Source of the DNA: Leucosporidium creatinivorum
Taxonomy: Eukaryota; Basidiomycota; Microbotryomycetes; Leucosporidiales; Leucosporidiaceae
DNA length: 64,000 bases
Direction: 5' to 3'
Assembly: GCA_001600635.1 (NCBI GenBank)
Contig: BCKL01000022.1
Location: 372,001 to 436,000, forward strand
Shown here: one piece after another, positions 34,889-46,181 of the stretch
Layout: every line of letters starts with the position of its first letter
Position numbering within the stretch: position 1 is the stretch's first letter
Position numbers and translations under genes: made by a program
Notes under the pieces: generated by a model
Databases searched by the model: none
What the model saw: the letters and a program-made list of their open reading frames with translations, nothing else
What the model was told of the DNA's origin: nothing

Positions 34889-37800
34889 ATGGGATTCTGC
34901 CGCCGGTGCGGAGAGATTACGACTGCAGATCGCTGCAAGTGCGGAGGTACCAGCAAAGGTGAGCTTTGCTCGGCTACAACTTGCCCGTGTTGACTGAGAG
35001 AACTGACCTCGTGCTGCTGCAGAGCCTGCCGTCAAGCCGCTCTTCAACTCGTCCTCTACGGGTGACAAATGGGGTCAACGGTGAGTCTAAGCTGGAGCTG
35101 CTCAGCTACAGACAGAGGCGGAAGAGAGCGCTGATCCCGCGCGCTCACACCGCTCAGCTACCTCTCCAAGTCGCCATCAAGCTCGCCGACAAGCTCACCC
35201 GGCAACAGATCGCCTGTACCACAGCTCGGATTCTCTCCCTTCCCCTCCGCCAGCTCCCAGCGACCGCCCCTGCGCCCTACCGCCAGCTCGAGCTCGCGCC
35301 CTCCCTCTCCTTCAAAGCTACGCTCCTTCATCGGCGAGGACGACGGAGAGCTCTCCAGCGTATTCGGCAGTGTGCTGAGTCCTAAGGATAATTGGTGCTG
35401 CGTCGCTTGTCAGAGTCATTTTGTTCAGGTGAGCTCGGCGGTGCTTCAGCGGACTGGAATGAAAGCTGATGTCTGTTACAACGTACAGGAGGAAGTCATC
35501 TACCCTCACCCGGACGCTCAGACGAATCCCGAGTTCAAGGAGGTCTACTTTTGCCGCCCCTGCTTCGCCGACCGGTTCGCCAAGGGAGTGTGCTGAGCTT
35601 CGCCGAGCGTTTCGACCGAGCTACGCTGATCCATCTACAAACCCAACAGCAAGAAGTGCAAGTGCGCTGTCCTCTCGGATGCGCCCTTCATCAAGCACAA
35701 CGACAAGCTCTGGCATGATGTGAGCTTCTCTCGTTCGAGCTCAGCGCCGCAGCTTGAGTTGACACGAATATCCTCCGCAGACCTGCTACTCGTGCTCGTA
35801 CTGCCCTGTGAGCTCCCCTCGCTACCTTTGGGCACTCCCTCTCACAAGCCACAGCCTTTCGGAATCTTGCTGACCTCGGATTCTCCCTCTCCTCTTTTCG
35901 ACCGCTCGCCCTTCTCCAGGCGACCGAGGACATCATCATCGACTTTGGGGGTCAGCCTGCGTGCGAGGCGTGCTTCGACTCAGCAGCCTACAAGACTCGC
36001 GGCGTCCCGCCTTCGCCTCATCTCGCCCAAGAAGGCTTCTTCGCCCCTCCCGCCCAGCTCAGGCCAGCGCCGAGCAAGTGGGGAAGGGACAGCGTAGGCG
36101 GCAAGACGAGGGAGAGCCTTAGCGTCGGTGGATCCAACCTCCCTCGAGATGCGAGGAGGGAGGAGAGGAGTGGGGAGAAGGAGAAGCCGTCGAGGTTGAG
36201 GATGGAGAGGGAGAAGTCGCCGATGGTGCCTTCCTTTGAGGAGCTGGGCGAGAAGCTGAGGAGAGCTGGTCTGGACGACACGAATCCAACGCGCCCTCAG
36301 AAGCTGCCGGTCATCGACGGCGTCAAGCCGGCACCGAGCTCAATCTCGAGTCCGAGGGAGACAACTCGCCCTCTCGCCACCTCTTCGCCCTACCAGAGGG
36401 CGGTCAAGCCCCTTCCCATTCCTCCCGCTTTCTCCAACCCTCCTTCCCCCACCAAGCCCACTCCTTCCACCACTCCTTCTCGTCCAACTCACGCCCGAGC
36501 CTGGTCAATGAACCCAACGCCGACCTCGAGTCCAGCACCCGCCTCGCCGACTAAGACCTCCTCCGCTGCCGCTCGCCCAACTCACACTCGCGCCTGGTCT
36601 CTCAGCGCGACTCCGACCACCACCACGCCCACCCCCTCGCAGCCCTACGCCTCGGCCGTGACACCTCCAGCTTGGGCGAGGCCGAGCTCGGCGGCCGTCT
36701 CCTCGTCGCCATGGAGCAAAGCTGTCCAAGCCGAATTCCAGCCTCCCAAATCTGATCCTCCCACCACTTCCTCGCCCTTCCGACCCACCCCTCTCCTCCC
36801 CATCGTCCCCCGCCGTCACTTGCACGTCTCCCTCAAGCCCTTCGACACCACACCCATCCCCTCCTCGCTCGCCTCGCCCATCAAAGGCGTCAACTCGCCC
36901 AAGAAGGGCGGTCCCGTGGCGGAAGAGACTTGCCCCGCCTGCACCAAGCCGCTGGGGTACGGCGAGTTCATCCAGCTGTCCAAGACGGGGGAGGTGCTGC
37001 ATCGGGGTTGCTTTGTTTGTGGTGGGTGTGGGGAGCAGTTGGATGCGGGGAGGCATACGGAGGCGGAGGGGAAGGTTTGGCATGCGCAGGTGAGAAGATG
37101 AGGCTGCTCGCCGAGCGACTCGAGGCTTACCATTCGCGACCGAGCAGTGCGCGCCGGCTCCTCAACGCTACCGCTCCATCGTCACTTCACTCGCCGAGCC
37201 TTCTTCCCCTTCTTCTTCCTCTCCCACCTCGCTTATCTCCCCCACTTCGCCCTCTACCCACGCGCCCCTCGCACTCCCCGTCGCCGAAACTGCCATCTGC
37301 TCGGCTTGCAGCAAGGACCTCGGCGTAGGGTACTCCATCACCATCCCTTGTAGCGGCAAGAGCTATCATACCGATTGCTTCTCCTGCCGTGGGTGTGGGA
37401 AAGGGTTCGGCGCGGTACAGGGTCAGCGGTCGTTCGTCGAGGTCGATGGAGAGTCGTTCCATTCGCATGTGAGTTGGTGTTCGAGTTCTAGGTGAGCTTG
37501 GGCTGATCTGATCTTCTTTGCAGTGCGCACCCAAGCTCCCTCCTATCGCCTCTGCGCCCTCCCTTCACGCTCGCAACCCCCTCCACACCTCAACCTCCCG
37601 CGCCTCTCCACTCCCCACCGCTCCCTCACCCCCCAAGATCGCCCACCCACCACCTCGCGACCCACTCACTCCTCTCATCCCTGGCGCTCTACCCAAATCT
37701 CCCTCCCAACCCTCAATCTTCGCGACCCGCCCTCGCCCTCCGTCCAACCTCGGCGGCCTGCTCATCTGCTCGGGATGCTCCGTCAGGGCTACTATGAGCG

Positions 37801-38045
37801 AGACGGTCTCGGGACCGAGGGGGAGGAGGTATCATGCGAGGTGTTTGGTTTGTGGGGGGTGTAAGAGGGGGTTGGATAGTGAGGCGAGGGTGGGGCAGGG
37901 AGGCGAGTTGAGGTGCGAAGCTTGTAGGGTGAGTTGCGACTTGCTGCCGGTCGCTAGCGAGGGACGCTGACTTGCTTTTGGGGTTGGGCAGAAGACGGAA
38001 GCGAGGTCGAGCTACAGAGGCAACGCTGTGCGCACGGTCGTCTGA
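34889..38045 (+). CDS. Multi-LIM domain protein
   Basis: Adaptor-type protein; LIM zinc fingers bind partner proteins, often at actin and polarity sites. Exons 34889-34958, 35023-35080, 35158-35428, 35489-35589, 35650-35719, 35781-35807, 35920-37089, 37148-37468, 37524-37928 and 37992-38045 encode 848 residues. The N-terminus is itself Cys-rich (CRRCGE, CKCGG). LIM 1 lies near 122-210 (WCCVACQSHF, CYSCSYC, CEACF), LIM 2 near 537-592 (CPACTKPLG, CFVCGGCGEQL), LIM 3 near 642-699 (CSACSKDLG, CFSCRGCGKGF) and a fourth, LIM-like, near 777-830 (CSGCSVRA, CLVCGGCKRGL, CEAC). Long Pro/Ser/Thr-rich linkers with repeated HARAWS/HTRAWS lie between LIM 1 and 2. Resembles paxillin-like Pxl1 in layout, but order and linkers do not allow a firm name. 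Exon 6 is 27 nt. Confidence 0.85.
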
Positions 38046-38184
38046 GATTCGAGGAGCGCCGAGCAGGGAGGCGATCGAGATGGGTCGAGCAGGTTCTCGT
38101 TGATTTACGACCCGAGTTGATGTGTATTATCACCGCTTTGCAATTTGGCTTTACTCGGACGTTGTGCTTTCGTACCCTGCGAGA

Positions 38185-38490
38185 GGGAAAGAGAAAGCGA
38201 GGTCAGCTTGAGCTTCGACTCGAGGTTGGCTGAGCCGAGGGGTGGGGGAAAGGCGGCGTACTGAAGCGAACTCCGGGGATATCTCTAGGGGTCGCGGAGA
38301 TGTGTAGTGATGCAGAAGTGTATGGAGAGGTAGTGCAGGGTGTGATGGAGGTGAGAGAGAGGCAAGAGAAGGGGAGAGGAAGGGTCAGCTCTTGCTCGGC
38401 GCCGAAGGAGGCTCCTCCAGCCTCTCTCAGTCGTAGTTACGCACCCCTTGGCCTTGCCCTTGCGTATGAAACCGGCGGGGGACCTCGTCG
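38185..38490 (-). pseudogene. Truncated duplicate of part of RPS23
   Basis: About 306 bp matching 41743-42055 of the RPS23 gene in the same orientation, with roughly 90 percent identity by eye and a small deletion near 38412. It keeps the 23-nt exon unchanged (38262-38284 against 41818-41840), part of the RKGKAKG exon and the intervening introns, so it arose from DNA and not from mRNA. It lacks both ends of the gene and cannot encode the protein. It lies between the LIM gene and BMT5, about 3.5 kb from the source. Flanks 38046-38184 and 38491-38620 hold nothing else I recognise. Confidence 0.88.
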
Positions 38491-38620
38491 GACGTCTGCG
38501 TACTCCAGCACTGCTCTCGCCTGTAGTAGTCATGCCTGAACCTCTCGTTCGCCATGCTCGACTCGACTCGTGTCGGGGTAGGCTCTAGCAAGATACAAGT
38601 TACAACGATCACGCTAATGC

Positions 38621-40212
38621 TCAGTCGTACAAGTCATCCTCGTCCTTCACCGGCACCAACTCGAACTCGTACGTCCTCATCAGCGCCTTGCCTCCCTTCC
38701 TCACGAGCTCTCCTCCAGCCCTTTCTTCCCGCTCGCTCCTCTCCTTAGCCTCCTTCTCCTCCCTACGCTTCTCTCCCCTTTCCCTAGCAGTGAGGGAAAG
38801 ATCGTCGTTCTTCTCCGAACTGACACCCTCCTTGAATCCAATCGTACGGCGATGCTCGTATCCCTCCCACTCGGCGGGGTCGAACTCGAATGAGCGAACG
38901 ACGAGGTAGTTGGGCTGAGCGGTCTTGGGCAGAGGACGGGGAAGGATGGAAGGAGCGAGGAGGGAACCACGGGTACCGAGATGGGTGAGGCACCAGAGGG
39001 AGTAGGGAGAGACGGTGCGGAGGGTGATGAGAACTGTTCCGGAGGTAGTGGGCGGTGGGGGTACGAGAGCGAGGTTGACAGGGAGCTCCTCATCCTCAGA
39101 GTAGACACCCTCGTCTTCAGGAGCGACGGGCTCCTCCTCGTCGTCCGAGTCGGCGCGGGTGCGCTTGCCCTTGACGGGAGCCTTGCCCTTGGTGAGGACC
39201 TTGCCCTTCTTGGCGGCGTTCGACTTGGCGAGATGAGGGTTGGTGGCGGAGGAGGTTCCGACGCGAAGAAGAGGGCCGACCGAGCGGAAGAAGTTGAGGA
39301 TGAGGGTCTGGTTGGCTCGAACGTTGCGGTCCTGGTCGGTGATACCTTGTCCTGTAGTCGGGAAAAGCTCCGGTCAGCTACTGTAACAGTCGAGAGTTAT
39401 CTCGGCGCTCCAACTCACCGACGTGAGGGAAGTTGAATACGACTCGGTCCCAGAGGCCCTTGTGCTCGGTGATGTCCCTGTTCTTGTGGAGGTTGGCAGC
39501 GTCCACTCCAAAGATGACCTTGGCTCCAGCGTCGCGGATGGCCTTGACGTGGACCATGAGGTCGGGGTACTTCTCCTCGGCCTCGGCTTGCGAGTCGAAA
39601 GCGGTCGCGATGAGAAGCTGCGGGGTGACGATGGGAGGGGACTGGATGAGGAGCGAGTGGGCGAAGGAGAAGTTGCCTATTGAGCAAAAGAGGTTAGCTG
39701 GTAGGGCGGTGAGTCTAAGAGAGCAAGTACTCACCTTCGCCGACGAGGAGGATCCGCTGGCCGAGAGCGTAAGGGACGGGTCCTCGGCGCTTCTTGACGA
39801 CGGGGGCCTTGGGGACGGCCTTGTCGTCCTTCTTCTGCTTTTTGCTAGCGGGCTGATCGTCATCAGAGTCGGAGTCGGAGTCCTGTAGCCCAAGAGCGGC
39901 GGCATCCTCGAGGTCCTTGGCCTTGGCCGCCTCAATGTCGCGCTCGCGCTGGCGCTGAACCTTGCGCTGCTTCTTGGCGCGAGCAAGGTCGAGTCCTCCT
40001 TCCTTGTTCTTCTGCTGCTCTGCTTTGGCAGCCTCGACCTGCTTGGCCCGAGCACGACGAGCGACAGCGTCCTGATCTTTCGCGAGCGCTGTTGAAACCG
40101 AGAGATCAGCCCTAGTCCCGTCGTGAACTGCCGGGCGGGGCTACGTACCATTCTGTAGCCTTCCCTTGGTCTTGGGAGCTCCTCCCCTTCTGTTCTTCTT
40201 GGCTCCACTCAT
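38621..40212 (-). CDS. BMT5: 25S rRNA (uridine-N3)-methyltransferase, Bmt5 family
   Basis: Methylates N3 of a uridine in large-subunit rRNA in the nucleolus. Exons 40149-40212, 39735-40088, 39419-39676 and 38621-39351 encode 468 residues. A basic Ala/Lys/Glu-rich N-terminal coiled region (AKQVEAAKAEQQKNKEGG) leads to the Rossmann-type domain (DUF2431): RILLVGEGNFSFAHSL binds the cofactor; then IATAFDSQ, FGVDAANLHK, WDRVVFNFPHVGQG and LILNFFRSVGPLL. An acidic insert and GTVLITLRTVSPYSLWCL follow; the C-terminus ends VPVKDEDDLYD. The introns fall inside the conserved GEG-NFSF and HVG-QG motifs and splice them correctly. Its start is 100 bp from the left arm of the inverted repeat, which must carry its promoter. 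Confidence 0.93.
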
Positions 40213-40311
40213 GTTAAAGGCGGGCTTGACGAGTATTTACTTCTGCTCAGCGCAAAGCGCCGCAAATTTCAGCGAGAGCTCTGCAGAGGATAGCCTACAG
40301 GGCTAGAATAG

Positions 40312-41062
40312 ATGTTGAACTGACGGGTCGAAGTGTAGCGAGCGGCGGAGGTGAGGCCGCTGAGGTGGAGAGAAGCGAAGAGTTGGAGGCGGAAGCGAGA
40401 CTTCGCATTTCGCGCAGGGTCGAGTACGGCGCTCCTCCGGTTCCAGCGCCGAGCTCTCAGTCGGCGCGCTTCTGAAAGATCTCACGTTCAACATTGAACT
40501 CCAATTGCTCCGAGGACCGTGCAGCGTTGTCTCCGAGCTCGGCGCGAGTGTTCGAGGGCGGGGCGGCCGCGAAGGAGCACCAGCTGCTTTCCAGGGCTGG
40601 GAAGAGCTCGTACTGCTGTGCAAGAGCAGGCAGGACATAAAGAGTATATCCTGGTCTTGCTGGCCGGCCGCGCTGACGAGGGAGGCGGCAGAGACCGCTT
40701 AGGAAACCTGATCTCGGCGATAGTTTGGCCTCGAGGGAGAGGGGCGGTGGAGGTCGTAGGGAGCTTTATGGTGAAGTGCAGAGTAGCGTCAGGGTAGTTT
40801 TGGCACTTCTTTTACGTCAGGAAGATTCTGCCAAGGAGCAAGAATGAGTCAACTCCTATTGCGCCGGGGCAGCCCTCTCTGCCAATTCCCTCGCCCTCCT
40901 CTTGCTCCGGCTTGTTCTTGCCTCATCGCTCACTATGGGCAAGTTACTTTCAGCCTGCATTCGATCTACTGCACCTGCGCCCCACCACACCACTCGTCCT
41001 CCTCCCGTACATCGACGACCCCTCCTCGCCCTTCTCCCAAGGCAAAACTCTGCCGACCTCGG
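40312..41062 (+). repeat. Inverted repeat, left arm (751 bp)
   Basis: Reverse complement of 43007-43757, same length, with only two mismatches seen (one near 40589 in CAGCTGCTTTCC, one near 40990 in CCACCACACC). It holds a copy of the RPS23 promoter and its first coding exon: ATGG at 40935-40938 followed by the GC donor GCAAGT, pointing rightward, but no RPS23 body follows on the plus strand. The left end lies 100 bp upstream of the BMT5 start, so it doubles as the BMT5 promoter. Confidence 0.95.
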
Positions 41063-41658
41063 CGCTCTGTGTGTATTCAGGGATGGATCAAACCGACCGT
41101 TCGACTGCCCCTATTTGAGGTTAAGCAAGAGAAGGAGTTCAGCTGCAGCGCCAGTTTCAACTCGAGACGGCCGAGCGTCGAGAGGGTTCAGGCCGAGATC
41201 ACACGCGCGCCGCTTCTCTTTCCTCCGCGCGGGAGATGCTGTGGACGTGCATCGTTGTCGTTTGTGGCCAGCCATTAGATAAGCGATCGCGCCATCGTCC
41301 CCTACAGAAGGGAAGCAAGCAGCTCGCTTCGGAGGACCTTGTCACCTCGGCTGAGCTCTTTCGCCCCGGCTCAGCTCAACGGCTCAAGTGTTCGCGCGGC
41401 GCGCGATCAGTCCTACTCGACTCGCCAAGACCGTGCCCTCGCTCGACGCCATCCGCACGCCCGAGCCACTGCGAAGTGCCCAGCCTCAGTCACCGAAAGC
41501 TCGTCGCTGATTCGTCGCTGACTGCACCGAGGTCGCGACCTCTCAGCCTCTCTCGCAACCCCAGGATCATGGTCCAACACAAAGCCCACGCCTAACATTC
41601 CATCGCAACGCAGATCGTACGCTGAGACAGAACTGAAAAGCAACCAAGCCAAGATCGT
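41063..41658. other. Loop DNA between left arm and RPS23 stop
   Basis: About 600 bp inside the inverted repeat's loop. No gene recognised; only short frames. It must hold the RPS23 terminator. Confidence 0.45.
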
Positions 41659-43134
41659 TTACGAACGGGGCTTCTCCTTCTTCTCCTTCCAGAGAGCGAG
41701 GAGTCCGACACCCGAAACCTTGACGACCTCTGTAAGTGGGGGAAAAGAGAAAGCGAGGTCAGCTTGAGCTTCGACTCGAGGTTGGCTGAGGCGAGGGGTG
41801 GGGGAGAGGCGACGTACTGAAGCGAACTCCGGGGATATCTCTGGGGGTCGCGGAGAGGTGGAGTGATGCAGAAGTGTATGGAGAGGTAGTCCAGGGTGTG
41901 ATGGAGGTGAGAAAGAGGCGAGAGAAGGGGAGAGGAAGGGTCAGCTCTTGCTCGGCGCCGAAGGAGGCTCGGGCCCTTTCCAGCCTTTCTCAATCATAGC
42001 TACGCACCCCTTGGCCTTGCCCTTGCGTCCGAAACCGGCGATGAGGACCTCGTCGTTCTCGTCCTGTAGGAGAGAGGGCGGTAAGCGCGAGAACGGGGGA
42101 GGGAAGCGAACGCCGAGGCGGAGGACTTACGACGAAGTTGAGGCAACCGTCGTTGGGAACGAAGGCGGTGACCTAGTGTAGTCGATTACGTAGGAAGACG
42201 AGAAGACGTGGAGAGGTGACAGGAAGGTGTAAGGGTCGTGAGAGAGCGAGGAAGGGTCGTAGGAGGGCGGAGAGGCAGCGGCTAAGTCAGCGATCGTCCT
42301 ACAACCTCTAGATCTCGTAAAACAGCAGATTCTTACTTTCTTTGCGTTCTTAATCAGCTGCACACGGACACACTTCCTGATGGCGGAGTTAGGCTGCTTG
42401 GCCTCAACTCCGACCTTCTCGAGGACGATTCCCTTAGCGTGGGAAGATCCACCGGTGGGCGACGAACGGTAAGCGGTTCCGAGGGCGCGCTTCTTGTAGT
42501 TGTTGTCGGCCTGGGAGGATGAAATAGAGGTGGAGGTTAGCGATAGCCCTCGGCGGCGATGTCGTCGAGCTGCTCCACACGAGCCTGGTTTCCCCCTCCA
42601 TGTATCATCGACCGCCTCGGTAGTTGCTCCACCCAAACCTCAAGCACCTGCTCCAGCGAGGCGTGGGAGCATACGATCCCCCGCAACGGCGCCACTCGAG
42701 CCTGCCTCAATAGCCCGGCGCTCCCTCCCGATGGCGACAGCGGCTGCCCCTGCAGCCTAATATCCTCCAAACTCGGCAGAGCACTCCTCCATCACTCCAT
42801 GCACCCGAACGTCACACCCAGAAGGCAGCAAAGGCCTCACCCAGCGGTTCTCCCTGCGGTCGTTGCGGAGCTTGCGTCCGGCGAGCAGTCCACGAGGCTT
42901 GCAGGATCCTGGTAACGTTACGATAAACGGTCAGCATTTCCCCCTTTCAACGCTGAACCTGCCCCATCCATTCTGCTGCTGTCCTGCGCCCGTAAGAGGG
43001 TCGATTCCGAGGTCGGCAGAGTTTTGCCTTGGGAGAAGGGCGAGGAGGGGTCGTCGATGTACGGGAGGAGGACGAGTGGTTTGGTGGGGCGCAGGTGCAG
43101 TAGATCGAATGCAGGCTGAAAGTAACTTGCCCAT
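41659..43134 (-). CDS. RPS23: 40S ribosomal protein S23 (uS12)
   Basis: Decoding-centre protein of the small subunit. Exons 43131-43134, 42841-42908, 42337-42510, 42131-42172, 42008-42063, 41818-41840 and 41659-41729 encode 145 residues, the family's exact length. Marks: [74 protein letters not shown], the decoding-loop region with [16 protein letters not shown] and [10 protein letters not shown] at the end. The first coding exon is just ATGG, followed by a GC donor (GCAAGT) and a 222-nt intron; it lies inside the right arm of the inverted repeat while all other exons are in the loop. MGSCKPRG fits relatives that start MGxxKPRG. The 332-nt second intron is long for this window. Confidence 0.93.
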
Positions 43135-43757
43135 AGTGAGCGATGAGGCAAGAACAAGCCGGAGCAAGAGGAGGGCGAGGGAATTGGCAGAGAGGGCTGC
43201 CCCGGCGCAATAGGAGTTGACTCATTCTTGCTCCTTGGCAGAATCTTCCTGACGTAAAAGAAGTGCCAAAACTACCCTGACGCTACTCTGCACTTCACCA
43301 TAAAGCTCCCTACGACCTCCACCGCCCCTCTCCCTCGAGGCCAAACTATCGCCGAGATCAGGTTTCCTAAGCGGTCTCTGCCGCCTCCCTCGTCAGCGCG
43401 GCCGGCCAGCAAGACCAGGATATACTCTTTATGTCCTGCCTGCTCTTGCACAGCAGTACGAGCTCTTCCCAGCCCTGGAAAACAGCTGGTGCTCCTTCGC
43501 GGCCGCCCCGCCCTCGAACACTCGCGCCGAGCTCGGAGACAACGCTGCACGGTCCTCGGAGCAATTGGAGTTCAATGTTGAACGTGAGATCTTTCAGAAG
43601 CGCGCCGACTGAGAGCTCGGCGCTGGAACCGGAGGAGCGCCGTACTCGACCCTGCGCGAAATGCGAAGTCTCGCTTCCGCCTCCAACTCTTCGCTTCTCT
43701 CCACCTCAGCGGCCTCACCTCCGCCGCTCGCTACACTTCGACCCGTCAGTTCAACAT
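43007..43757 (-). repeat. Inverted repeat, right arm (751 bp)
   Basis: Near-perfect reverse complement of 40312-41062. It contains the RPS23 promoter and start exon (43131-43134) in working orientation. Its outer end lies 77 bp beyond the amidase stop codon. The loop between the arms is 1944 bp (41063-43006). Confidence 0.95.
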
Positions 43758-43834
43758 GTGTTCGCGCGATGTACGAGGGCTGCCATCGGCGCCGAAGCCT
43801 GAGCAAGCAGCTTCATATGCCATGGTCGGACACG

Positions 43835-45942
43835 CTACCTTCCCAAAGCTTTCTCTATATCTCCAGCGAAGCCAAGGAGCTCGTCTTCACTGAACCTTCG
43901 GGGGTTGATGACCTGCAGGACGATGGGAGCATCCTTGTAGAGCTCGGGCGAATCTGTGCGCCAGGTGAGACGGATCAGTTCTCGCTTTGAGCCAGCGAAG
44001 AGGTGAAAGAGCTCACAGCCTTTCCAGTTCTCCCTATCGACATCGCTGACAGGAGTGTAGGCTTCAGCAACGGGTTTCGGATCCTTCTGCTCGTCGACGA
44101 CTCCGACCGGGAAGGTGTAGCAGGGCAGGTCGAGTAGAGACCAGAGGGTGGTGTAGGTGATGAGACTGCAGTTTCTTAATGGTCAGCTAAAGGCCTCGTC
44201 TCCAAGCAGAGCAAAGCCGAAGACTCACCCTCCAGGGCGAGGCGACTGAAGATGAGGGGCGGCGAGGTGAGGAGCAGTCGCGCAGATGATGGCGTCGATC
44301 GGTCGGCCGGTCTGCGTAGATGCAGCGGTAGCCAGCCACGTCTTGAGGAAGAGCTGGCGGTACGCGTCGCGCTTCTTGTTGAGCTGTAAGAGCATGAGGG
44401 TCAGCGGCGAGCTTCGCCGGAAGCCAGGTAAGGAAGGCGCACCTGCCAGGACTCGTGTATCGACATAGCAGGATGTTGAGATGTGAAAACTTGAGGCATG
44501 ATCGGCTGCGAGGTAGCAGATCTTCGTCAGCTGGATGCGGCGAAGGTGAGGGGAAGCGAGAGCGAACCTCGCCCGAATCACCGAGCCACTGCTTGACGTC
44601 CTCTCCGCCATCCGAGTCAAAGATCTGGCTGACGATCTCTTGAGCACCTGCATGATCCAATGGCTCCCACTCGATGACTATCGGCGAGAAGAAGTCAGCT
44701 TCGCCCTGCAACGCAACAGCGACGAGACAGCGCACCTTCATGACCCTCCTTTCGAAGAGCGGCCGTCACCTCGTCCAGCGCACGCTCGATAGGAGGATGG
44801 CACCTCACAAGCCCATCCCAGCGCATCACAGCAAAGCACTTTGGCCCCTCCACCTTCTCCTCCCTCCACTCCCGCTCGACGACTCGGCTATCCCACTCCC
44901 ACGGCCTGGCTCCCACCACCGCCTTCATAAACACCTCCAGGCTCCCCAAGCTATTTGCCATCGGGCCCAAAACACTCTCGAGCGCCTCGGCCCCCGCGAA
45001 AATGTTGCTGGCGCCTGCGTAGGGCAAACGACGAGACGTCGGCCGGAGCGAGTAGAGGCCGGTGAAGGATGCTGGCTTGCGGATGGAGCCGCCGAGGTCA
45101 GTCCCTACGCCGAGAGGTGAGCCTCGCATAGCAATGAGCGCTGCTTCGCCGCCCGAGGATCCGCCAGCAGTGAGCGAGGTATTGCTCGGGTTGAGCGTTC
45201 GGCCGAAGACGTTGTTGGTCGACTCATCGCTCTAGTGGGACAAAGGGTCAGCGTCCGTGTTCAAGAGCTGAGAGATAATAGTTCACTCACCAGGAGTGTC
45301 TGAGGAATGTTAGTGCGGCAGTGAGGGATGGCGCCGAGCGACTCGAGAAGCGAGACAATCACCGCCGAGCTCGACGAGATGTGGCCAATGCGGGATACGA
45401 AGCCTGCAGGGCGAGGCGGGTCAGACGGGGATAAAAGATAGAGTAGCTAGGACCCACCCATGGTTGACTCGACGCCCTCAATGTCGAACTGCTCCTTTAG
45501 CGAGATGGGAAGGCCGTGAAGGGGTCCGATAATCTCGCCGATCGTCTCCAAGTGCTGGTCGAGTTCCTTCGCGCGCTTCAAAGCACGATCGAAGAGCGTC
45601 TCCGTCAAGCAACATGTCTGGCAGGAGCGAAGGTCAGCCCGAACTTCGACGGAGAGGCTGAGAACTCACGAGCTGTTGAGCTATCGCCGCTCGCTTGCAG
45701 AAGGCGAGCGTGACCTGTTCCGAGCTCCACTCGCGGCTCCGGATGTTCTCCAAGATTACAGCTGCACTGTCCTGTTCCGTGATCTGCAGCTCGAGCTCGG
45801 TGAGGATGCTAGACGAGCGAGGGATGGAGCGGACGTCGCTAGGAGGGGCGGCGAGGGTCGAGGCGGGAAGGAGCCAGGCGGCAGGGATACTAGCCTGTAG
45901 TTGAGCTCGTTTGGCTGCTGCTTGGTCTTGCCATGAAGCCAT
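43835..45942 (-). CDS. Amidase signature enzyme (acetamidase / general amidase type)
   Basis: Hydrolyses carboxamides to acid and ammonia; substrate not predictable. Exons 45670-45942, 45458-45617, 45291-45403, 44736-45231, 44568-44677, 44443-44505, 44229-44383, 44017-44165 and 43835-43953 give 545 residues. The Ser-cisSer-Lys triad is complete: Lys132 in GLPISLKEQF, cis-Ser207 in AGGSSGGEAAL, and nucleophile Ser231 in GVGTDLGGSIRKPA, with the 24-residue spacing of fatty acid amide hydrolase. The N-terminal SSILTELELQITEQDSAAV and C-terminal LDLPCYTFPVGVVD match fungal acetamidases. No signal peptide. A role in using amides as nitrogen source is the common one in fungi. Diverges from the F-box-like gene B with 239 bp between starts. 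Confidence 0.93.
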
Positions 45943-46181
45943 CGTTAGGGCAGAAGGGAAAGAAGCGTCTCGGCCGAGATAAGAGATGAGCAGTCGTGGG
46001 AAGAGGGGGTGTCGAGCAGTCCTGGAGGCTAGAGAGCTACAGAAAAGGCGCTATCGACTGATTTGTAGTGCGATTGTCGAGTTGACTAGCGAGGGGTCGA
46101 AGCTCAAGCTCAAGAGACTCTCAGCGCTCCAGCTCTCTTTCTCTCCGCCTCGTCTCGCTTTCGACACGACTTTGCTACAAC

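Noticed and set aside
38285-38533. Possible second RPS23 gene copy
   Set aside because: Only about 306 bp of the gene are present and both ends are missing, so it is listed as a pseudogene fragment.
42537-42770. 77-codon frame within RPS23 intron 2
   Set aside because: Falls between two securely joined ribosomal protein exons; no family resemblance.
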